Source: Streptomyces sp. NRRL S-337
GTDB lineage: Bacteria > Actinomycetota > Actinomycetes > Streptomycetales > Streptomycetaceae
Length of the DNA stretch: 64,000 bases
Reading direction: 5' to 3'
NCBI RefSeq assembly: GCF_000720175.1
Contig: NZ_JOIX01000013.1
Coordinates: 62,001-126,000, forward strand
The position numbers and the translations under genes are program-made. Of the stretch, positions 43,272-52,871 are shown piece by piece (position 1 is the first letter of the stretch; the number at the start of each line of letters is the position of its first letter). The notes under the pieces were generated by a model that saw only the letters and a program-made list of their open reading frames with translations, was not told the origin of the DNA and ran no database searches.

Positions 43272-44102
43272 ATGGCAACTGTCGTCGAACTGATCAGCTA
43301 CCCCGTCAAGGGCTGCGCCGGTGTGCCGGCGGACGGGGCGGAGCTCACCGAGGCCGGGCTCGCCCATGACCGCGCCTTCCTGGTCGTCAGCGCGGACGGC
43401 GTCTTCCGCAGCCAGCGCACCGATCCCGGCCTGGCGGTGATCCGCCCGGAGGTCAGCGCCGACGGCACCCACCTCACCCTCTCCGCCCCGGGCGCCGAGC
43501 CGCTGCGCTGCCGCATCGAGGACGGCACCGCCTCACCCGCCAGGGCGGACGTGACCATGTTCGGCGCGCCCTACCGGGCCGTCGACCAGGGCGAGGCCGC
43601 CGCCGGGTGGCTGTCCGAGGTCCTCGGCGCGCCCAGCCGGCTGGTCCGCGTACCGCCGGAACACGACCGGGTGACCGACGGCCTCACCCCCGGCACCTCC
43701 GGCTTCGCCGACTCCAGTGCCGTCCACGTCATCTCCCGCGCCTCCCTCGACGACCTCAACTCCCGTATCGCCGCGGCCGGCCGCGCACCGGTCCCGATGA
43801 CGCGCTTCCGCCCCAACATCGTGGTGGACGGCTGGGACGCCCCGCAGACCGAGGACCGCGCCCGGCGGGTCACGGTCGGCGGCGGCGAACTGGGCTTCAC
43901 CAAGCTCGCCATCCGCTGCGCGGTCACCCTCGTCGACCCGGCGACCGGCACCAAGGCGGGCCCCGAGCCCCTGCGCACCCTCGCCGGCTACCGCCGGGTG
44001 CCCGAGGGCGGCGTCGCCTTCGGCGCGAAGTTCTCCGTGACGGCCACCGGAAAGCTGGCGGTCGGCGACGCATTCCACGTCACGTCCTGGGGAACCGATT
44101 GA
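43272..44102 (+). CDS. MOSC domain-containing protein
   Basis: This 276-residue protein has the N-terminal MOSC_N beta-barrel (LISYPVKGCAGVPADGAELT) and a C-terminal MOSC domain that carries the conserved cysteine (KLAIRCAVTLVDPATGTK). That cysteine coordinates the sulfurated molybdenum cofactor in related mARC/YcbX-type enzymes. It may reduce N-hydroxylated compounds, but its electron donor is unknown and no ferredoxin domain is fused. The next gene (PfpI family) begins 57 bp downstream on the same strand. Confidence 0.88.
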   Translation: MATVVELISYPVKGCAGVPADGAELTEAGLAHDRAFLVVSADGVFRSQRTDPGLAVIRPEVSADGTHLTLSAPGAEPLRCRIEDGTASPARADVTMFGAPYRAVDQGEAAAGWLSEVLGAPSRLVRVPPEHDRVTDGLTPGTSGFADSSAVHVISRASLDDLNSRIAAAGRAPVPMTRFRPNIVVDGWDAPQTEDRARRVTVGGGELGFTKLAIRCAVTLVDPATGTKAGPEPLRTLAGYRRVPEGGVAFGAKFSVTATGKLAVGDAFHVTSWGTD

Positions 44103-44159
44103 CCCGATGTGCCCGGTCGGTCCGACCGGGCCGGGTCCGTCCACCCAAGGAGTGCGCAG

Positions 44160-44726
44160 ATGCCCCGGATCCTGCTCGTCGCCGGTGACGCCACCGAAGA
44201 CCTGGAGTTCTTCTACCCGTACCAGCGGCTGCTGGAGGAGGGCTACGAGGTCCACGTCGCGGCCCCCGCCCGTAAGAAGCTGCGGTTCGTCGTGCACGAC
44301 TTCGCCCCGGACTTCGACACCTACGTCGAACGCGAGGGCCACTCCTGGCCGTCCGACGTGGCCCTGTCCGAGGTCGACCCGGCGGAGTACGCCGCGCTGG
44401 TCCTCCCCGGCGGCCGGGCCCCCGAGTACCTCCGCAACGACACCGACTACCGCCGCGTCGTCACCCATTTCTTCGACGCCGACAAGCCCGTCGCCCACAT
44501 CTGCCACGCGGCCATCACCCTGGCTCCGCTCGGCGTCCTCAAGAACCGCCGCACCGCCGCCTACCCCGCCTGCGCGCCCGACGTGGAGCTCGGCGGCGGC
44601 ACCTTCGTCGACGCCTCCGCGGTCGTCGACGGCAAGATCGTCTCCGCCCGCGCCTGGAACGACCACCCCGAATGGATGCGCGCCTTCATGGAGGTGCTGC
44701 GGGAACATGCGCCGGTGAAGGGGTGA
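44160..44726 (+). CDS. DJ-1/PfpI family protein
   Basis: This 188-residue protein of the class I glutamine amidotransferase-like fold has the nucleophile-elbow cysteine at residue 115 (VAHICHAAITLAPL) and the conserved acidic residue in the N-terminal part (DATEDLEFFYPYQ). The family includes glyoxalase III/deglycases and small-molecule hydrolases, and the substrate cannot be called. AAGGAG lies upstream of ATG 44160. A perfect hairpin terminator follows. Confidence 0.9.
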   Translation: MPRILLVAGDATEDLEFFYPYQRLLEEGYEVHVAAPARKKLRFVVHDFAPDFDTYVEREGHSWPSDVALSEVDPAEYAALVLPGGRAPEYLRNDTDYRRVVTHFFDADKPVAHICHAAITLAPLGVLKNRRTAAYPACAPDVELGGGTFVDASAVVDGKIVSARAWNDHPEWMRAFMEVLREHAPVKG

Positions 44727-44740
44727 CAGGTGAGCCATGT

Positions 44741-44772
44741 CAGGGGCCCCGGGATTCCTCCCGGGGCCCCTG
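44741..44772. terminator. Perfect hairpin terminator
   Basis: A 13-bp perfect stem (CAGGGGCCCCGGG with its complement) and a 6-nt loop follow the PfpI gene by 14 bp, facing the convergent membrane protein gene. Confidence 0.75.
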
Positions 44773-44865
44773 GCCACCCCTGTGCCGGCACCGGCGGCCG
44801 GCCCGCTCCGCCCGCGACGCGCGACGCGGGTGACGCGGGTGACGCCGCGTCAGGCGTCGCGCACC

Positions 44866-45369
44866 TCAGAGCGCGCCCGGTGCCGCCGGTCGCGGTCCGT
44901 TCGGGGGACCGCCGGCGGACGGGCCGCCGGCGGACGGTTCACCGGCCGGGTCGCCGTCCGCGGGGGCGCGCCCCTCCCCGTACGCCACCAGCGTCAGCAC
45001 CAGGAGCGCCAGTACCACCATCAGCGCGAGGAACGCGGGCCAGCCGGCCAGGCCGACGGCGAGGGCACCGACGATGCCGTGCACCACCGCGGCGCTGATG
45101 AGGACGATCCGGGCGAAGCCGCCGGGGGCCCGGTCGCGGACCGCCGTGCGGACCAGGATTCCCGCGCAGAACAGAAGATAGAGACCGAAGACGGCACCGG
45201 CTATCCAGGAGCCGGCGGACATCGCCCGTGGATCGAGGCCCGCCAGCGACATCTGCTGCTTGTCCACGACGATGCTCAGGATCCAGTTGAGCAGCACGAT
45301 GCCGCACGCCTCCAGGACCAGTACCACCGCCGCAACCAGGGCCACCGGTCGTCGCGCCACCTCATCCAC
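44866..45369 (-). CDS. Membrane protein of unknown function
   Basis: This protein of about 167 residues has four predicted membrane spans (first: ALVAAVVLVLEACGIVLLN) and a proline/glycine-rich cytoplasmic tail of about 35 residues. No known domain. The GTG at 45369 is a reasonable start because the first conserved-looking residues follow it. A TTG at 45432 would add 21 residues of low-complexity sequence. It shares its upstream region with the divergent accA2 gene. Confidence 0.72.
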   Translation of the reverse strand: MDEVARRPVALVAAVVLVLEACGIVLLNWILSIVVDKQQMSLAGLDPRAMSAGSWIAGAVFGLYLLFCAGILVRTAVRDRAPGGFARIVLISAAVVHGIVGALAVGLAGWPAFLALMVVLALLVLTLVAYGEGRAPADGDPAGEPSAGGPSAGGPPNGPRPAAPGAL

Positions 45370-45835
45370 CCACTTCCACCAAGTGCCGGGCCCGATGCCG
45401 GTGCCGCGCGCACAGCCGCCGCCCGGAGTCAAAGAAGGGCATCGCGCACGCTACTAATGGGTAATAGCCGGGGCAAGGGTTCTGCACGAGTGGGTGCGGG
45501 ACGCCGCGCGAACCACGGCCCCCGGCCGCTCCCGGCGCGCCCGGCGGACGCAGCGGCCCGCAAAGTTTCCTTCGCCCATTCGTAGGGACTCCACAAAGAA
45601 TTGACGATCCGCTGGATGCGGAACGTTCGAGATCTAGGCCACACCGCGTCCCGCGCCGGAGCCCGGGAATCCGGGCCTACCCTGGGATACCAGGGGACTT
45701 AGGTCCCTCACTGGCGCCCCGAGCACACTCCGTGTGGGAAAGCTCACCCCAGGGAACGGGTCGGCACGCGGTGTCGCCAGTCCCTAAAATCGCCGCATCC
45801 CTTTGTTGCGGCGAAGCGCCAAGGAAGGACCCATC
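45370..45835. other. Divergent promoter region upstream of accA2
   Basis: This 466-bp gap contains a TTGACG at 45601-45606 (possible -35), a GCCCGG-GAAT-CCGGGC dyad at 45661-45676, the CCTGG-GATA-CCAGG dyad at 45680-45693 and a CGCCGCA/TGCGGCG stem (45790-45812) in the accA2 leader. I see no gene. The dyads are candidate regulatory sites for the carboxylase. Confidence 0.45.
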
Positions 45836-47605
45836 GTGCGCAAGGTGCTCATCGCCAACCGTGGCGAAATCGCTGTTCGCGTTGCCCGTGCATGCCGGGA
45901 CGCGGGGATCGGCAGCGTCGCTGTCTACGCCGACCCCGACCGGGACGCACTGCACGTCCGCGCGGCAGACGAGGCATACGCCCTGGGCGGTGACACTCCT
46001 GCCACCAGCTACCTGGACATCGCCAAGGTCCTGGCTGCGGCCGCCGATTCGGGCGCGGACGCCATCCACCCCGGCTACGGCTTCCTCTCCGAGAACGCCG
46101 AGTTCGCGCAGGCGGTGCTCGACGCCGGGCTGACCTGGATCGGCCCGCCCCCGCAGGCCATCCGCGACCTCGGCGACAAGGTCGCGGCCCGGCACATCGC
46201 CCAGCGCGCCGGCGCCCCGCTGGTCGCCGGCACCCCCGACCCGGTCTCCGGCGCGGAGGAGGTCGTCGCCTTCGCCAAGGAGCACGGCCTGCCGATCGCG
46301 ATCAAGGCGGCCTTCGGCGGCGGCGGCCGCGGCCTGAAGGTCGCCCGCACCCTCGACGAGGTCCCGGAGCTGTACGACTCCGCGGTGCGCGAGGCGGTCG
46401 CCGCCTTCGGCCGCGGCGAGTGCTTCGTCGAGCGCTACCTGGACCGCCCGCGGCACGTCGAGACCCAGTGCCTGGCCGACAAGCACGGCAACGTGGTCGT
46501 CGTCTCGACCCGTGACTGCTCGCTGCAGCGCCGCCACCAGAAGCTGGTGGAGGAGGCCCCCGCGCCCTTCCTGACGGCCGAACAGAACGCCGAGCTGTAC
46601 CGCGCGTCCAAGGCCATCCTCAAGGAGGCCGGCTACGAGGGCGCGGGCACCTGCGAATTCCTCGTCGGCCAGGACGGCACCATCTCCTTCCTGGAGGTCA
46701 ACACCCGCCTCCAGGTCGAGCACCCGGTCACCGAAGAGGTCACCGGCATCGACCTGGTCCGCGAGATGTTCCGGATCGCCGACGGCGAGGAGCTCGGCTA
46801 CGGCGACCCGGCGCTGCGCGGCCACTCCTTCGAGTTCCGCATCAACGGCGAGGACCCGGGCCGCAACTTCCTCCCCGCGCCCGGCACCGTCACCCGGTTC
46901 GACGCGCCCACCGGCCCCGGTGTCCGGCTGGACGCCGGTGTCGAGGCCGGCTCGGTCATCGGCCCGGCCTGGGACTCCCTGCTGGCCAAGCTGATCGTCA
47001 CCGGTGCCACCCGCGAGCAGGCCCTGCAGCGGGCCGCCCGGGCGCTGGCGGAGTTCACCGTCGAGGGCATGGCCACCGCCATCCCGTTCCACCGCGCGGT
47101 CGTCCAGGACCCCGCCTTCGCGCCCGAACTCACCGGCTCCGCCGACCCGTTCACGGTCCACACCCGCTGGATCGAGACCGAGTTCGTCAACGAGATCCCG
47201 CCGTTCGCCGCGCCCGGCGGCGAGGAGTCCGAGGCCGACGCCCGCGAGACGGTCGTCGTCGAGGTCGGCGGCAAGCGCCTGGAGGTCTCGCTGCCGTCCT
47301 CGCTGGGGATGCCGCTGGCCCGGGCCGCGGTCGCCGGCGGTGCCAAGCCCAAGCGCAAGGCCACCAAGAAGGCCGGCAGCGCCGCCTCCGGCGACGCCCT
47401 CGCCTCCCCGATGCAGGGCACCATCGTCAAGGTCGCCGTCGAGGAGGGCCAGCAGGTCACCGAGGGCGAACTGGTCGTCGTCCTGGAGGCCATGAAGATG
47501 GAGCAGCCCATCAACGCCCACCGCACCGGCACGGTCAAGGGCCTGACCGCCGAGGTCGGCGCCGCGCTCACGTCCGGCGCGGTGATCTGCGAGATCAAGG
47601 ACTGA
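45836..47605 (+). CDS. accA2: Acetyl-/propionyl-CoA carboxylase alpha subunit (biotin carboxylase + BCCP)
   Basis: This 589-residue biotinylated subunit carboxylates its own biotin with ATP and bicarbonate and serves both acetyl- and propionyl-CoA carboxylases in streptomycetes. The biotin carboxylase domain has the ATP-grasp glycine loop ([13 protein letters not shown]), the [11 protein letters not shown] active-site segment and the [15 protein letters not shown] start. The BCCP domain at the C-terminus carries EAMKMEQ with biotinyl-Lys554. A Lys/Ala linker ([15 protein letters not shown]) joins them. GTG 45836 has AAGGA upstream. PccB is its probable partner. Confidence 0.95.
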   Translation: MRKVLIANRGEIAVRVARACRDAGIGSVAVYADPDRDALHVRAADEAYALGGDTPATSYLDIAKVLAAAADSGADAIHPGYGFLSENAEFAQAVLDAGLTWIGPPPQAIRDLGDKVAARHIAQRAGAPLVAGTPDPVSGAEEVVAFAKEHGLPIAIKAAFGGGGRGLKVARTLDEVPELYDSAVREAVAAFGRGECFVERYLDRPRHVETQCLADKHGNVVVVSTRDCSLQRRHQKLVEEAPAPFLTAEQNAELYRASKAILKEAGYEGAGTCEFLVGQDGTISFLEVNTRLQVEHPVTEEVTGIDLVREMFRIADGEELGYGDPALRGHSFEFRINGEDPGRNFLPAPGTVTRFDAPTGPGVRLDAGVEAGSVIGPAWDSLLAKLIVTGATREQALQRAARALAEFTVEGMATAIPFHRAVVQDPAFAPELTGSADPFTVHTRWIETEFVNEIPPFAAPGGEESEADARETVVVEVGGKRLEVSLPSSLGMPLARAAVAGGAKPKRKATKKAGSAASGDALASPMQGTIVKVAVEEGQQVTEGELVVVLEAMKMEQPINAHRTGTVKGLTAEVGAALTSGAVICEIKD

Positions 47606-47626
47606 TCCGCGGCAGCGGTCCGCACG

Positions 47627-47672
47627 ACGCGTGAGGGGCTCCCGGCAGCGATGCCGGAAGCCCCTCACGCGT
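47627..47672. terminator. Long two-step terminator hairpin after accA2
   Basis: A 14-bp outer stem (ACGCGTGAGGGGCT with its complement) encloses an inner CCGGCA/TGCCGG stem with a 4-nt loop, followed by TTT. It lies 22 bp after accA2 and 14 bp before the convergent esterase stop, so it can serve both. Confidence 0.8.
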
Positions 47673-47685
47673 TTCCGCCCCGCCG

Positions 47686-48870
47686 CTACGAGTTCCCCAC
47701 CACGTCCTCCGGGAACGTCAGCTGCTCGTTCATCCAGGTGAGCGCGGCGGGCAGTTCGCGCCGCCAGGTGGCGAAGTTGTGGCTGCCGTGGTCGAGGACG
47801 ACCGAGTCCGCCTTCATCGGGGGGCGCACCGCGGCCAGGAAGGCCCGCGCGGCCGGGTAGTTCTTCTCGCCGGTACGGCTCGTACCGATCAGCACGTTCA
47901 CCTGCGGCGCGGGCAGGTGCCGCAGCCGCCACATCAGATCGTGCTCCTGGCGCCGCCGGACCCGGTCCCGGCCGTCACCGAAGAGGTTGCCGGTGGTCGG
48001 GTCGTTGCTGACCTTGTAGTCGGGCGAGAGGGCAGCCGCCGAGGTGTACGTACGGTCGTGCCGCATGGCCAGCTGGAGGGCGCAGCTGCCGCCCGAGGAG
48101 TAGCCCAGGACGCCCCAGCCGCCCGGGTCGTGGCCGACGCGGTAGTGCGACTTCAGCGCCTCCGGCACGTCCCGCGCGAAGAACGTCTCGGCCTGCGGGC
48201 CGCCGGGCACGTCGACGCACTGGGTGTCGCGCGGCGGCGCGATCGTGGGCCGCAGCATCACGATGACCGTCGGCTGCATCCGGCCGGACCGGATCATCGT
48301 GGCGGCGGTCTGCGGCAGCCGCAGGTGCTGCCCCAGCAGGAACGTACCGCCCGGGTAGCCGCTCAGCGCGACGATGACCGGGAAGCGCTGGCGGGCGTAC
48401 TGCGGCTGGAAGTACTGCGGCGGCAGATAGACGTACGCCGGGTCCACCGCCCGGGTCCGCCGCCCGACGATCCGCACCGACTCGACCCGGCCCACCAGCT
48501 CCGGCCGGCCCTTCGGCAGCCCGTGCACCTTGCCCAGGCCGTCCGGGCCGGACGTCTGCACCAGCCCCTTCGACGGATCGCCGGCCGGGCCCGCCGCACC
48601 GCCGTCGCCCCACTTCCCGAGCGCGGCCGGCGCATCGTCGTACAGCCCGAGCAGTTCGTGCCACGACGCGTAGAACTGGAAGTTGGCGTTCACCGCCAGG
48701 CCGAGTGCCGAGACGACGGCCAGCTGGGTCGCCACGATCGAACCGAGCCGCCCCAGCAGCGCCCGCGGGCCGCGCCCGGCGAACCGCGGCCACCGCCAGA
48801 GCGTGAGCGCCACACAGACCACGGCGACCGCGGCCATGGCGTACAACAGCGACCGGCTGGTCAGTCCCAT
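47686..48870 (-). CDS. Membrane-anchored alpha/beta-hydrolase (putative esterase family)
   Basis: This 394-residue protein has two N-terminal membrane segments (LYAMAAVAVVCVALTLWRW and IVATQLAVVSALGLAVN) and an external esterase D/mycolyltransferase-like domain. The nucleophile serine is in GYSSGGSC (GxSxG) and the C-terminal histidine in LDHGSHNFATWRREL. The LPPQYFQPQ strand begins the hydrolase fold. Streptomyces lacks mycolic acids, so the acyl substrate is not the mycobacterial one; a lipid or polymer ester is more likely. It is convergent to accA2. Confidence 0.86.
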   Translation of the reverse strand: MGLTSRSLLYAMAAVAVVCVALTLWRWPRFAGRGPRALLGRLGSIVATQLAVVSALGLAVNANFQFYASWHELLGLYDDAPAALGKWGDGGAAGPAGDPSKGLVQTSGPDGLGKVHGLPKGRPELVGRVESVRIVGRRTRAVDPAYVYLPPQYFQPQYARQRFPVIVALSGYPGGTFLLGQHLRLPQTAATMIRSGRMQPTVIVMLRPTIAPPRDTQCVDVPGGPQAETFFARDVPEALKSHYRVGHDPGGWGVLGYSSGGSCALQLAMRHDRTYTSAAALSPDYKVSNDPTTGNLFGDGRDRVRRRQEHDLMWRLRHLPAPQVNVLIGTSRTGEKNYPAARAFLAAVRPPMKADSVVLDHGSHNFATWRRELPAALTWMNEQLTFPEDVVGNS

Positions 48871-49255
48871 GACGTATTTCCCCAGACGTCCCGCGCCGTG
48901 CGCCGCTCCCCCGGCGGCCCGCCACGGCGTATTCCGCGGTCCTCCGGAAGAGCCCGGAAGACCTCATTGCGCCAGGTTTGATGTCCCTTGACGCCCCGGC
49001 GTTGCGGGCCCCCGCAGGAGTTCGGCCGCGCGACCACCGCGGTACGCCGGGACTTCACGCGGAGGCCGCCGGGTGGCTACGGGAGGCGGGCGCACGGGGC
49101 GGAGGGCGGGCCGGCGAGGACCGGGCGACGGCGACCGGAGGAGCTCTTCGCACCGGTCCGGAAATCCTTGCGCACCGCACCGGATCACCCCGCGATCCGG
49201 CAATGGCATCCTGGAGCCACCGGGCCGCGACCGGCCGGGTCGAGGGAGGACGGCG
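48871..49255. other. Divergent intergenic region
   Basis: This 385-bp region separates the esterase gene from the TetR gene. It must contain both promoters, but no strong -10/-35 pair or clear palindrome stands out. The frames in it are high-GC shadows. I see no gene. Confidence 0.5.
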
Positions 49256-49882
49256 ATGGGCACCGAGACGGCAGGGCAGCGGCAGGTGGGCGGCCCGCCG
49301 GCGACCGCGGCGGTGCGGTCACCGGACGTGCGACCGATGCGGGCCGACGCCCGCCGCAACTACGAACGGCTGCTGACCGAGGCCCGTACGGCCTTCACCG
49401 AGCACGGCACGGACACCTCGCTGGAGGACATCGCGCGCCGCGCCGGCGTCGGCATCGGCACCCTCTACCGGCACTTCCCCAACCGCACCGCCCTCATGGG
49501 CGCGGTCTTCCAGAGCGAGGTCGACGCCCTGCTCGGCTACGCCCGGGAGCTCGCCGACGCCCCGCAGCCGTGCGCCGCGCTGGTCGACTGGCTGCGCGCG
49601 ATCATCACCCACGCCAGCACCTACCGCGGACTGTCCCGCGCCCTGATGACGGCGTCGGCGGACGAGAGCTCGGGGATGGCGCGGTGCAGCGTACCGATGC
49701 GGGAGGCCGGCGGCGCGCTGCTGGCCCGCGCCCAGCAGGCCGGGGCGGTACGGCCCGACGTGAACATCAGCGATCTGATGCAGCTGACCAACGGCATCGC
49801 GCTGGCCGTCGAGGAGTCCCCGGACGACCCGCAACTCGCCGACCGGCTGCTGACCCTGACCCTGACCGGCCTGAAGCCCTGA
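49256..49882 (+). CDS. TetR/AcrR family transcriptional regulator
   Basis: This 208-residue regulator has an N-terminal TetR helix-turn-helix after a 35-residue tail (NYERLLTEARTAFTEHGTD, then IARRAGVGIGTLYRHFPNRT), followed by a SACE_7040-like C-terminal domain. ATG 49256 follows GAGGGAGGA, which is the reason for the start. Divergent placement next to the esterase gene suggests that gene as a target, but there is no direct evidence. Confidence 0.88.
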   Translation: MGTETAGQRQVGGPPATAAVRSPDVRPMRADARRNYERLLTEARTAFTEHGTDTSLEDIARRAGVGIGTLYRHFPNRTALMGAVFQSEVDALLGYARELADAPQPCAALVDWLRAIITHASTYRGLSRALMTASADESSGMARCSVPMREAGGALLARAQQAGAVRPDVNISDLMQLTNGIALAVEESPDDPQLADRLLTLTLTGLKP

Positions 49883-49960
49883 CGGGTGTAAGCCCTGACG
49901 TGTGGAAGCCCTGGCCCGGCAGGAACGCCGACCGGGCCGGAACTCTGGTGCCCGCGGTCC

Positions 49961-50944
49961 TCAGCGCCGCCGCGGGGCGAGGTCCGCGACCCGGCCGCCC
50001 GGCGCCTCGGACAGCGACGGGGCCGACCGCAGCTGCGGTCCCCCGCCCCCGCCCGGCCCGTGGCTGCGCCGCTGGCCCGGCAGCGGGACGTCCCGCCGGT
50101 GGCCACGGCGGTCACCCGCCCCGCCGTCCAGGCCCGGCTGACCGCTGCCATGTCCGGCACCCGTACCGCCGGCGACGGCGATCTGGACGCCCTGGTCGGC
50201 CAGTGCCTGGAGCTCCGTCGCGGCACGGTCGTCGTGGGCCGGCGGCTCGTCCGTCACCAGGCGGGTGATCACATCCGTCGGCACGGTCTGGAACATCGTG
50301 TCGGAACCGAGCTTGGTGTGGTCGGCGAGCACCACCACCTCCCCCGCCGCCTGCACCAGCGCCCGGTCGACGCTCGCGGAGAGCATGTTGGACGTGGACA
50401 GCCCGCGCTCGGCGGTCAGCCCGCTGCCCGACAGGAAGGCACGGGACACCCGCAGGCCCTGGAGGGACTGCTCGGCACCGCTGCCGACCAGCGCGTAGTT
50501 GGAGCCGCGCAGGGTGCCCCCGGTCATCACCACCTCGACGCGGTTGGCGTGCGCCAACGCCTGGGCGACCAGCAGGGAGTTGGTGACGACGGTCAGCCCG
50601 GGCACCCGGGCGAGCCGGCGGGCCAGTTCCTGGGTGGTCGTTCCGGCGCCGACGACGATGGCCTCGCCCTCGTCGACGAAACCGGCCGCGAGATCGGCGA
50701 TGGCCGTTTTCTCCGCGGTCGCTAGATGGGATTTCTGCGGGAATCCGGATTCGCGGGTAAAGCCTCCCGGGAGGACCGCGCCGCCGTGCCGGCGGTCGAG
50801 CAGTCCCTCTGCCTCCAGCGCCCGCACGTCCCGCCGTACGGTCACTTCGGAGGTCTGGACGACGCGGGCGAGCTCCCGGAGCGAAACCGCTCCGTTGGCG
50901 CGCACCATTTCAAGGATCAATTGGCGACGTTCTGCAGCGAACAC
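49961..50944 (-). CDS. DeoR family transcriptional regulator
   Basis: This 327-residue regulator has the DeoR helix-turn-helix (RRQLILEMVRANGAVSLREL, then SEVTVRRDVRALEAEGLL) and a sugar-phosphate-sensing DeoRC domain (IVVGAGTTTQELARRL and ADHTKLG). About 65 residues of Gly/Arg/Pro-rich sequence extend the usual C-terminus. The GTG at 50944 is 7 nt after a TACTGT -10, so the transcript is probably leaderless. It lies upstream of the nucleoside-degrading genes and is the most obvious local candidate to bind the CTACGCGCGTAG site, with a pentose phosphate as inducer. This is inference. Confidence 0.87.
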   Translation of the reverse strand: MFAAERRQLILEMVRANGAVSLRELARVVQTSEVTVRRDVRALEAEGLLDRRHGGAVLPGGFTRESGFPQKSHLATAEKTAIADLAAGFVDEGEAIVVGAGTTTQELARRLARVPGLTVVTNSLLVAQALAHANRVEVVMTGGTLRGSNYALVGSGAEQSLQGLRVSRAFLSGSGLTAERGLSTSNMLSASVDRALVQAAGEVVVLADHTKLGSDTMFQTVPTDVITRLVTDEPPAHDDRAATELQALADQGVQIAVAGGTGAGHGSGQPGLDGGAGDRRGHRRDVPLPGQRRSHGPGGGGGPQLRSAPSLSEAPGGRVADLAPRRR

Positions 50945-51287
50945 GAAACTGACAGTAACGCCAACGACCGTCTGTTTTCAGCAGGTTGCACCAATTAACG
51001 GAAGTTGTTCACACCGCACAGCGTGACGTGGTATGCGCGGTGCATATGTCGCGCGGACCTCGAACTCCCTTGCCCCGCCAACCGCTTGCTGCCTGGTCAA
51101 CCGGCCTGCCGGCCGGGCCGCGGCGGAACCTCGCGCCGGTCGCGCGCCCGCCCCGCCCGAGCGGGCTGCAGGGACGTTTCATCCCAAGTGCTCACCGGCA
51201 GCACAAAGTTTTCAATCGCCGCCGGCCGGCCGCATATCGGCGCTTTATCGGTTGTTCACCGCGCGGCCCGGCCGGACACCGCCCCGC
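50945..51287. other. Intergenic region between deoR-type gene and lpdA
   Basis: This 343-bp gap carries the promoter of the DeoR gene at its left edge (TGAAAA, 17-bp spacer, TACTGT at 50957-50952 on the minus strand) and lpdA's downstream region at the right. The middle is GC-rich with small inverted repeats (CCGGCC-rich). I see no gene. Confidence 0.5.
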
Positions 51288-52733
51288 CTACTCGCTGCCC
51301 GTCTTCCGTGCGTGCAGCTGCCGGGCGACCTCGGCGATCGAACCGGACAGCGACGGGTACACGGTGAACGCGCTGGCGATCTGCTCGACGGTCAGATTGT
51401 TGTCGACCGCGATCGAGATCGGGTGGATGAGCTCGCTGGCGCGCGGGGAAACGACCACACCGCCGACCACGATGCCCGTACCGGGACGGCAGAACAGCTT
51501 CACGAAACCGTCGCGGATGCCCTGCATCTTCGCCCGCGGGTTGCGCAGCAGCGGAAGCTTCACGACCCGGGCGTCGATCTTCCCGCCGTCGACGTCGGCC
51601 TGCGAATAACCGACCGTGGCGATCTCCGGGTCGGTGAAGACGTTCGCGGAAACCGTCTTGAGGTTCAGCGGCGCGACCGCGTCACCGAGGAAGTGGTACA
51701 TCGCGATCCGGCCCTGCATCGCCGCGACCGACGCCAGCGCGAAGACGCCGGTGCAGTCACCCGCCGCGTACACGCCCGGCGCGCTGGTCCGCGAGACCTT
51801 GTCCGTCCACACGTGGCCGGACTCCTTCAGCTTGACCCCGGCACCCTCCAGGCCCATGCCCTCGGTGTTGGGGATCGAACCGACCGCCATCAGGCAGTGC
51901 GTACCGGAGATCGTCCGGCCGTCGGCCAGCGTCACCTCGACCCGGTCGCCCACCCGCTTGGCCGACTGCGCCCGCGAACGCGCCATGACGTTCATGCCGC
52001 GCCGCCGGAAGACGTCCTCCAGGACCGCGGCGGCGTCCGGGTCCTCACCCGGCAGCACCCGGTCCCGGGACGAGACCAGCGTGACGCGGGAGCCGAGCGC
52101 CTGATAGGCACCGGCGAACTCGGCGCCCGTGACACCGGACCCGACCACGATGAGCTCCTCGGGCAGCTCGTCGAGGTCGTAGACCTGCGTCCAGTTCAGG
52201 ATCCGCTCGCCGTCGGGCAGGGCGTCCGGGATCTCGCGGGGGTGCGCGCCGGTGGCGATCAGCACCGCGTCCGCGATCAGGCCCTCGGTCGTCCCGTCCG
52301 CCGCGGTCACCGTCACCTTGCGCGAACCGTCCGGCGCCTGGCCCGGCTCCAGCCGGCCGCGGCCGCGCATGACCCGGCCGCCGGCGCGGGTCACCGAGGC
52401 CGTGATGTCATGCGACTGGGCGAGCGCGAGCCGCTTGACCCGTCGGTTGACCTTCCCCAGGTCAACGCCCACGACGCGGGCCGGCCGCTCGTTGTACGGG
52501 GTGTCGTCCTCGACGATGATGCCGAGCTCTTCGTACGACGAGTCGAAGGTCGTCATCACCTCGGCCGTCGCGATCAGGGTCTTCGACGGCACGCAGTCGG
52601 TGAGCACCGACGCCCCGCCCAGACCGTCGCAGTCGACGACGGTCACCTCCGCGCCGAGAGAGGCGGCCACCAGGGCCGCTTCGTATCCGCCGGGTCCGCC
52701 ACCGATGATCACGATCCGAGTCACGTACTCCAT
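51288..52733 (-). CDS. lpdA: NAD(P)H-quinone dehydrogenase of the LpdA type
   Basis: This 481-residue flavoprotein has the FAD fingerprint VIIGGGPGGYEAALVAASLG, the NAD(P) motif VVGSGVTGAEFAGAYQ and the disulfide-reductase dimerisation domain. The CxxxxC redox pair of dihydrolipoamide dehydrogenase is broken: the segment reads GGASVLTDCVPSK, so the first cysteine is serine. This is the hallmark of LpdA (Rv3303c), which reduces quinones instead of lipoamide. GACAAT lies 7 nt before GTG 52724, so a leaderless start there is an alternative three codons into the gene drawn here. Confidence 0.88.
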   Translation of the reverse strand: MEYVTRIVIIGGGPGGYEAALVAASLGAEVTVVDCDGLGGASVLTDCVPSKTLIATAEVMTTFDSSYEELGIIVEDDTPYNERPARVVGVDLGKVNRRVKRLALAQSHDITASVTRAGGRVMRGRGRLEPGQAPDGSRKVTVTAADGTTEGLIADAVLIATGAHPREIPDALPDGERILNWTQVYDLDELPEELIVVGSGVTGAEFAGAYQALGSRVTLVSSRDRVLPGEDPDAAAVLEDVFRRRGMNVMARSRAQSAKRVGDRVEVTLADGRTISGTHCLMAVGSIPNTEGMGLEGAGVKLKESGHVWTDKVSRTSAPGVYAAGDCTGVFALASVAAMQGRIAMYHFLGDAVAPLNLKTVSANVFTDPEIATVGYSQADVDGGKIDARVVKLPLLRNPRAKMQGIRDGFVKLFCRPGTGIVVGGVVVSPRASELIHPISIAVDNNLTVEQIASAFTVYPSLSGSIAEVARQLHARKTGSE

Positions 52734-52737
52734 TGTC
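52732..52737 (-). promoter_or_regulatory. Candidate -10 (GACAAT) of lpdA, leaderless
   Basis: On the minus strand GACAAT stands 7 nt before GTG 52724. Confidence 0.4.
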
Positions 52738-52858
52738 CCGCACGCCCGTACGTCCCTCGCGCCCGGGGGCGGAGTGTGGCCCCTACGTGCGCCGGGACGC
52801 GCGCTGCCCCGCCCTTGTGCGAACCTCCGGTACCACGAGCCCGACGGGCATCCTCCCG

Positions 52859-52864
52859 TACCCT
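52859..52864 (+). promoter_or_regulatory. Candidate -10 (TACCCT) of the cyclotransferase gene, leaderless
   Basis: TACCCT lies 7 nt before ATG 52872 with no Shine-Dalgarno. Confidence 0.45.
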
Positions 52865-52871
52865 CGGAACC

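Noticed and set aside
45601..45606. TTGACG as -35 of the accA2 promoter
   Set aside because: No acceptable -10 is found 16-19 bp downstream; kept only as a note in the intergenic entry.
45677..47932. A 751-codon frame on the minus strand over accA2
   Set aside because: Antisense to the biotin carboxylase gene. Long stop-free antisense frames are expected at this GC.
51288..52733. Dihydrolipoamide dehydrogenase
   Set aside because: The first cysteine of the redox pair is missing, so the pyruvate dehydrogenase role is not supported.
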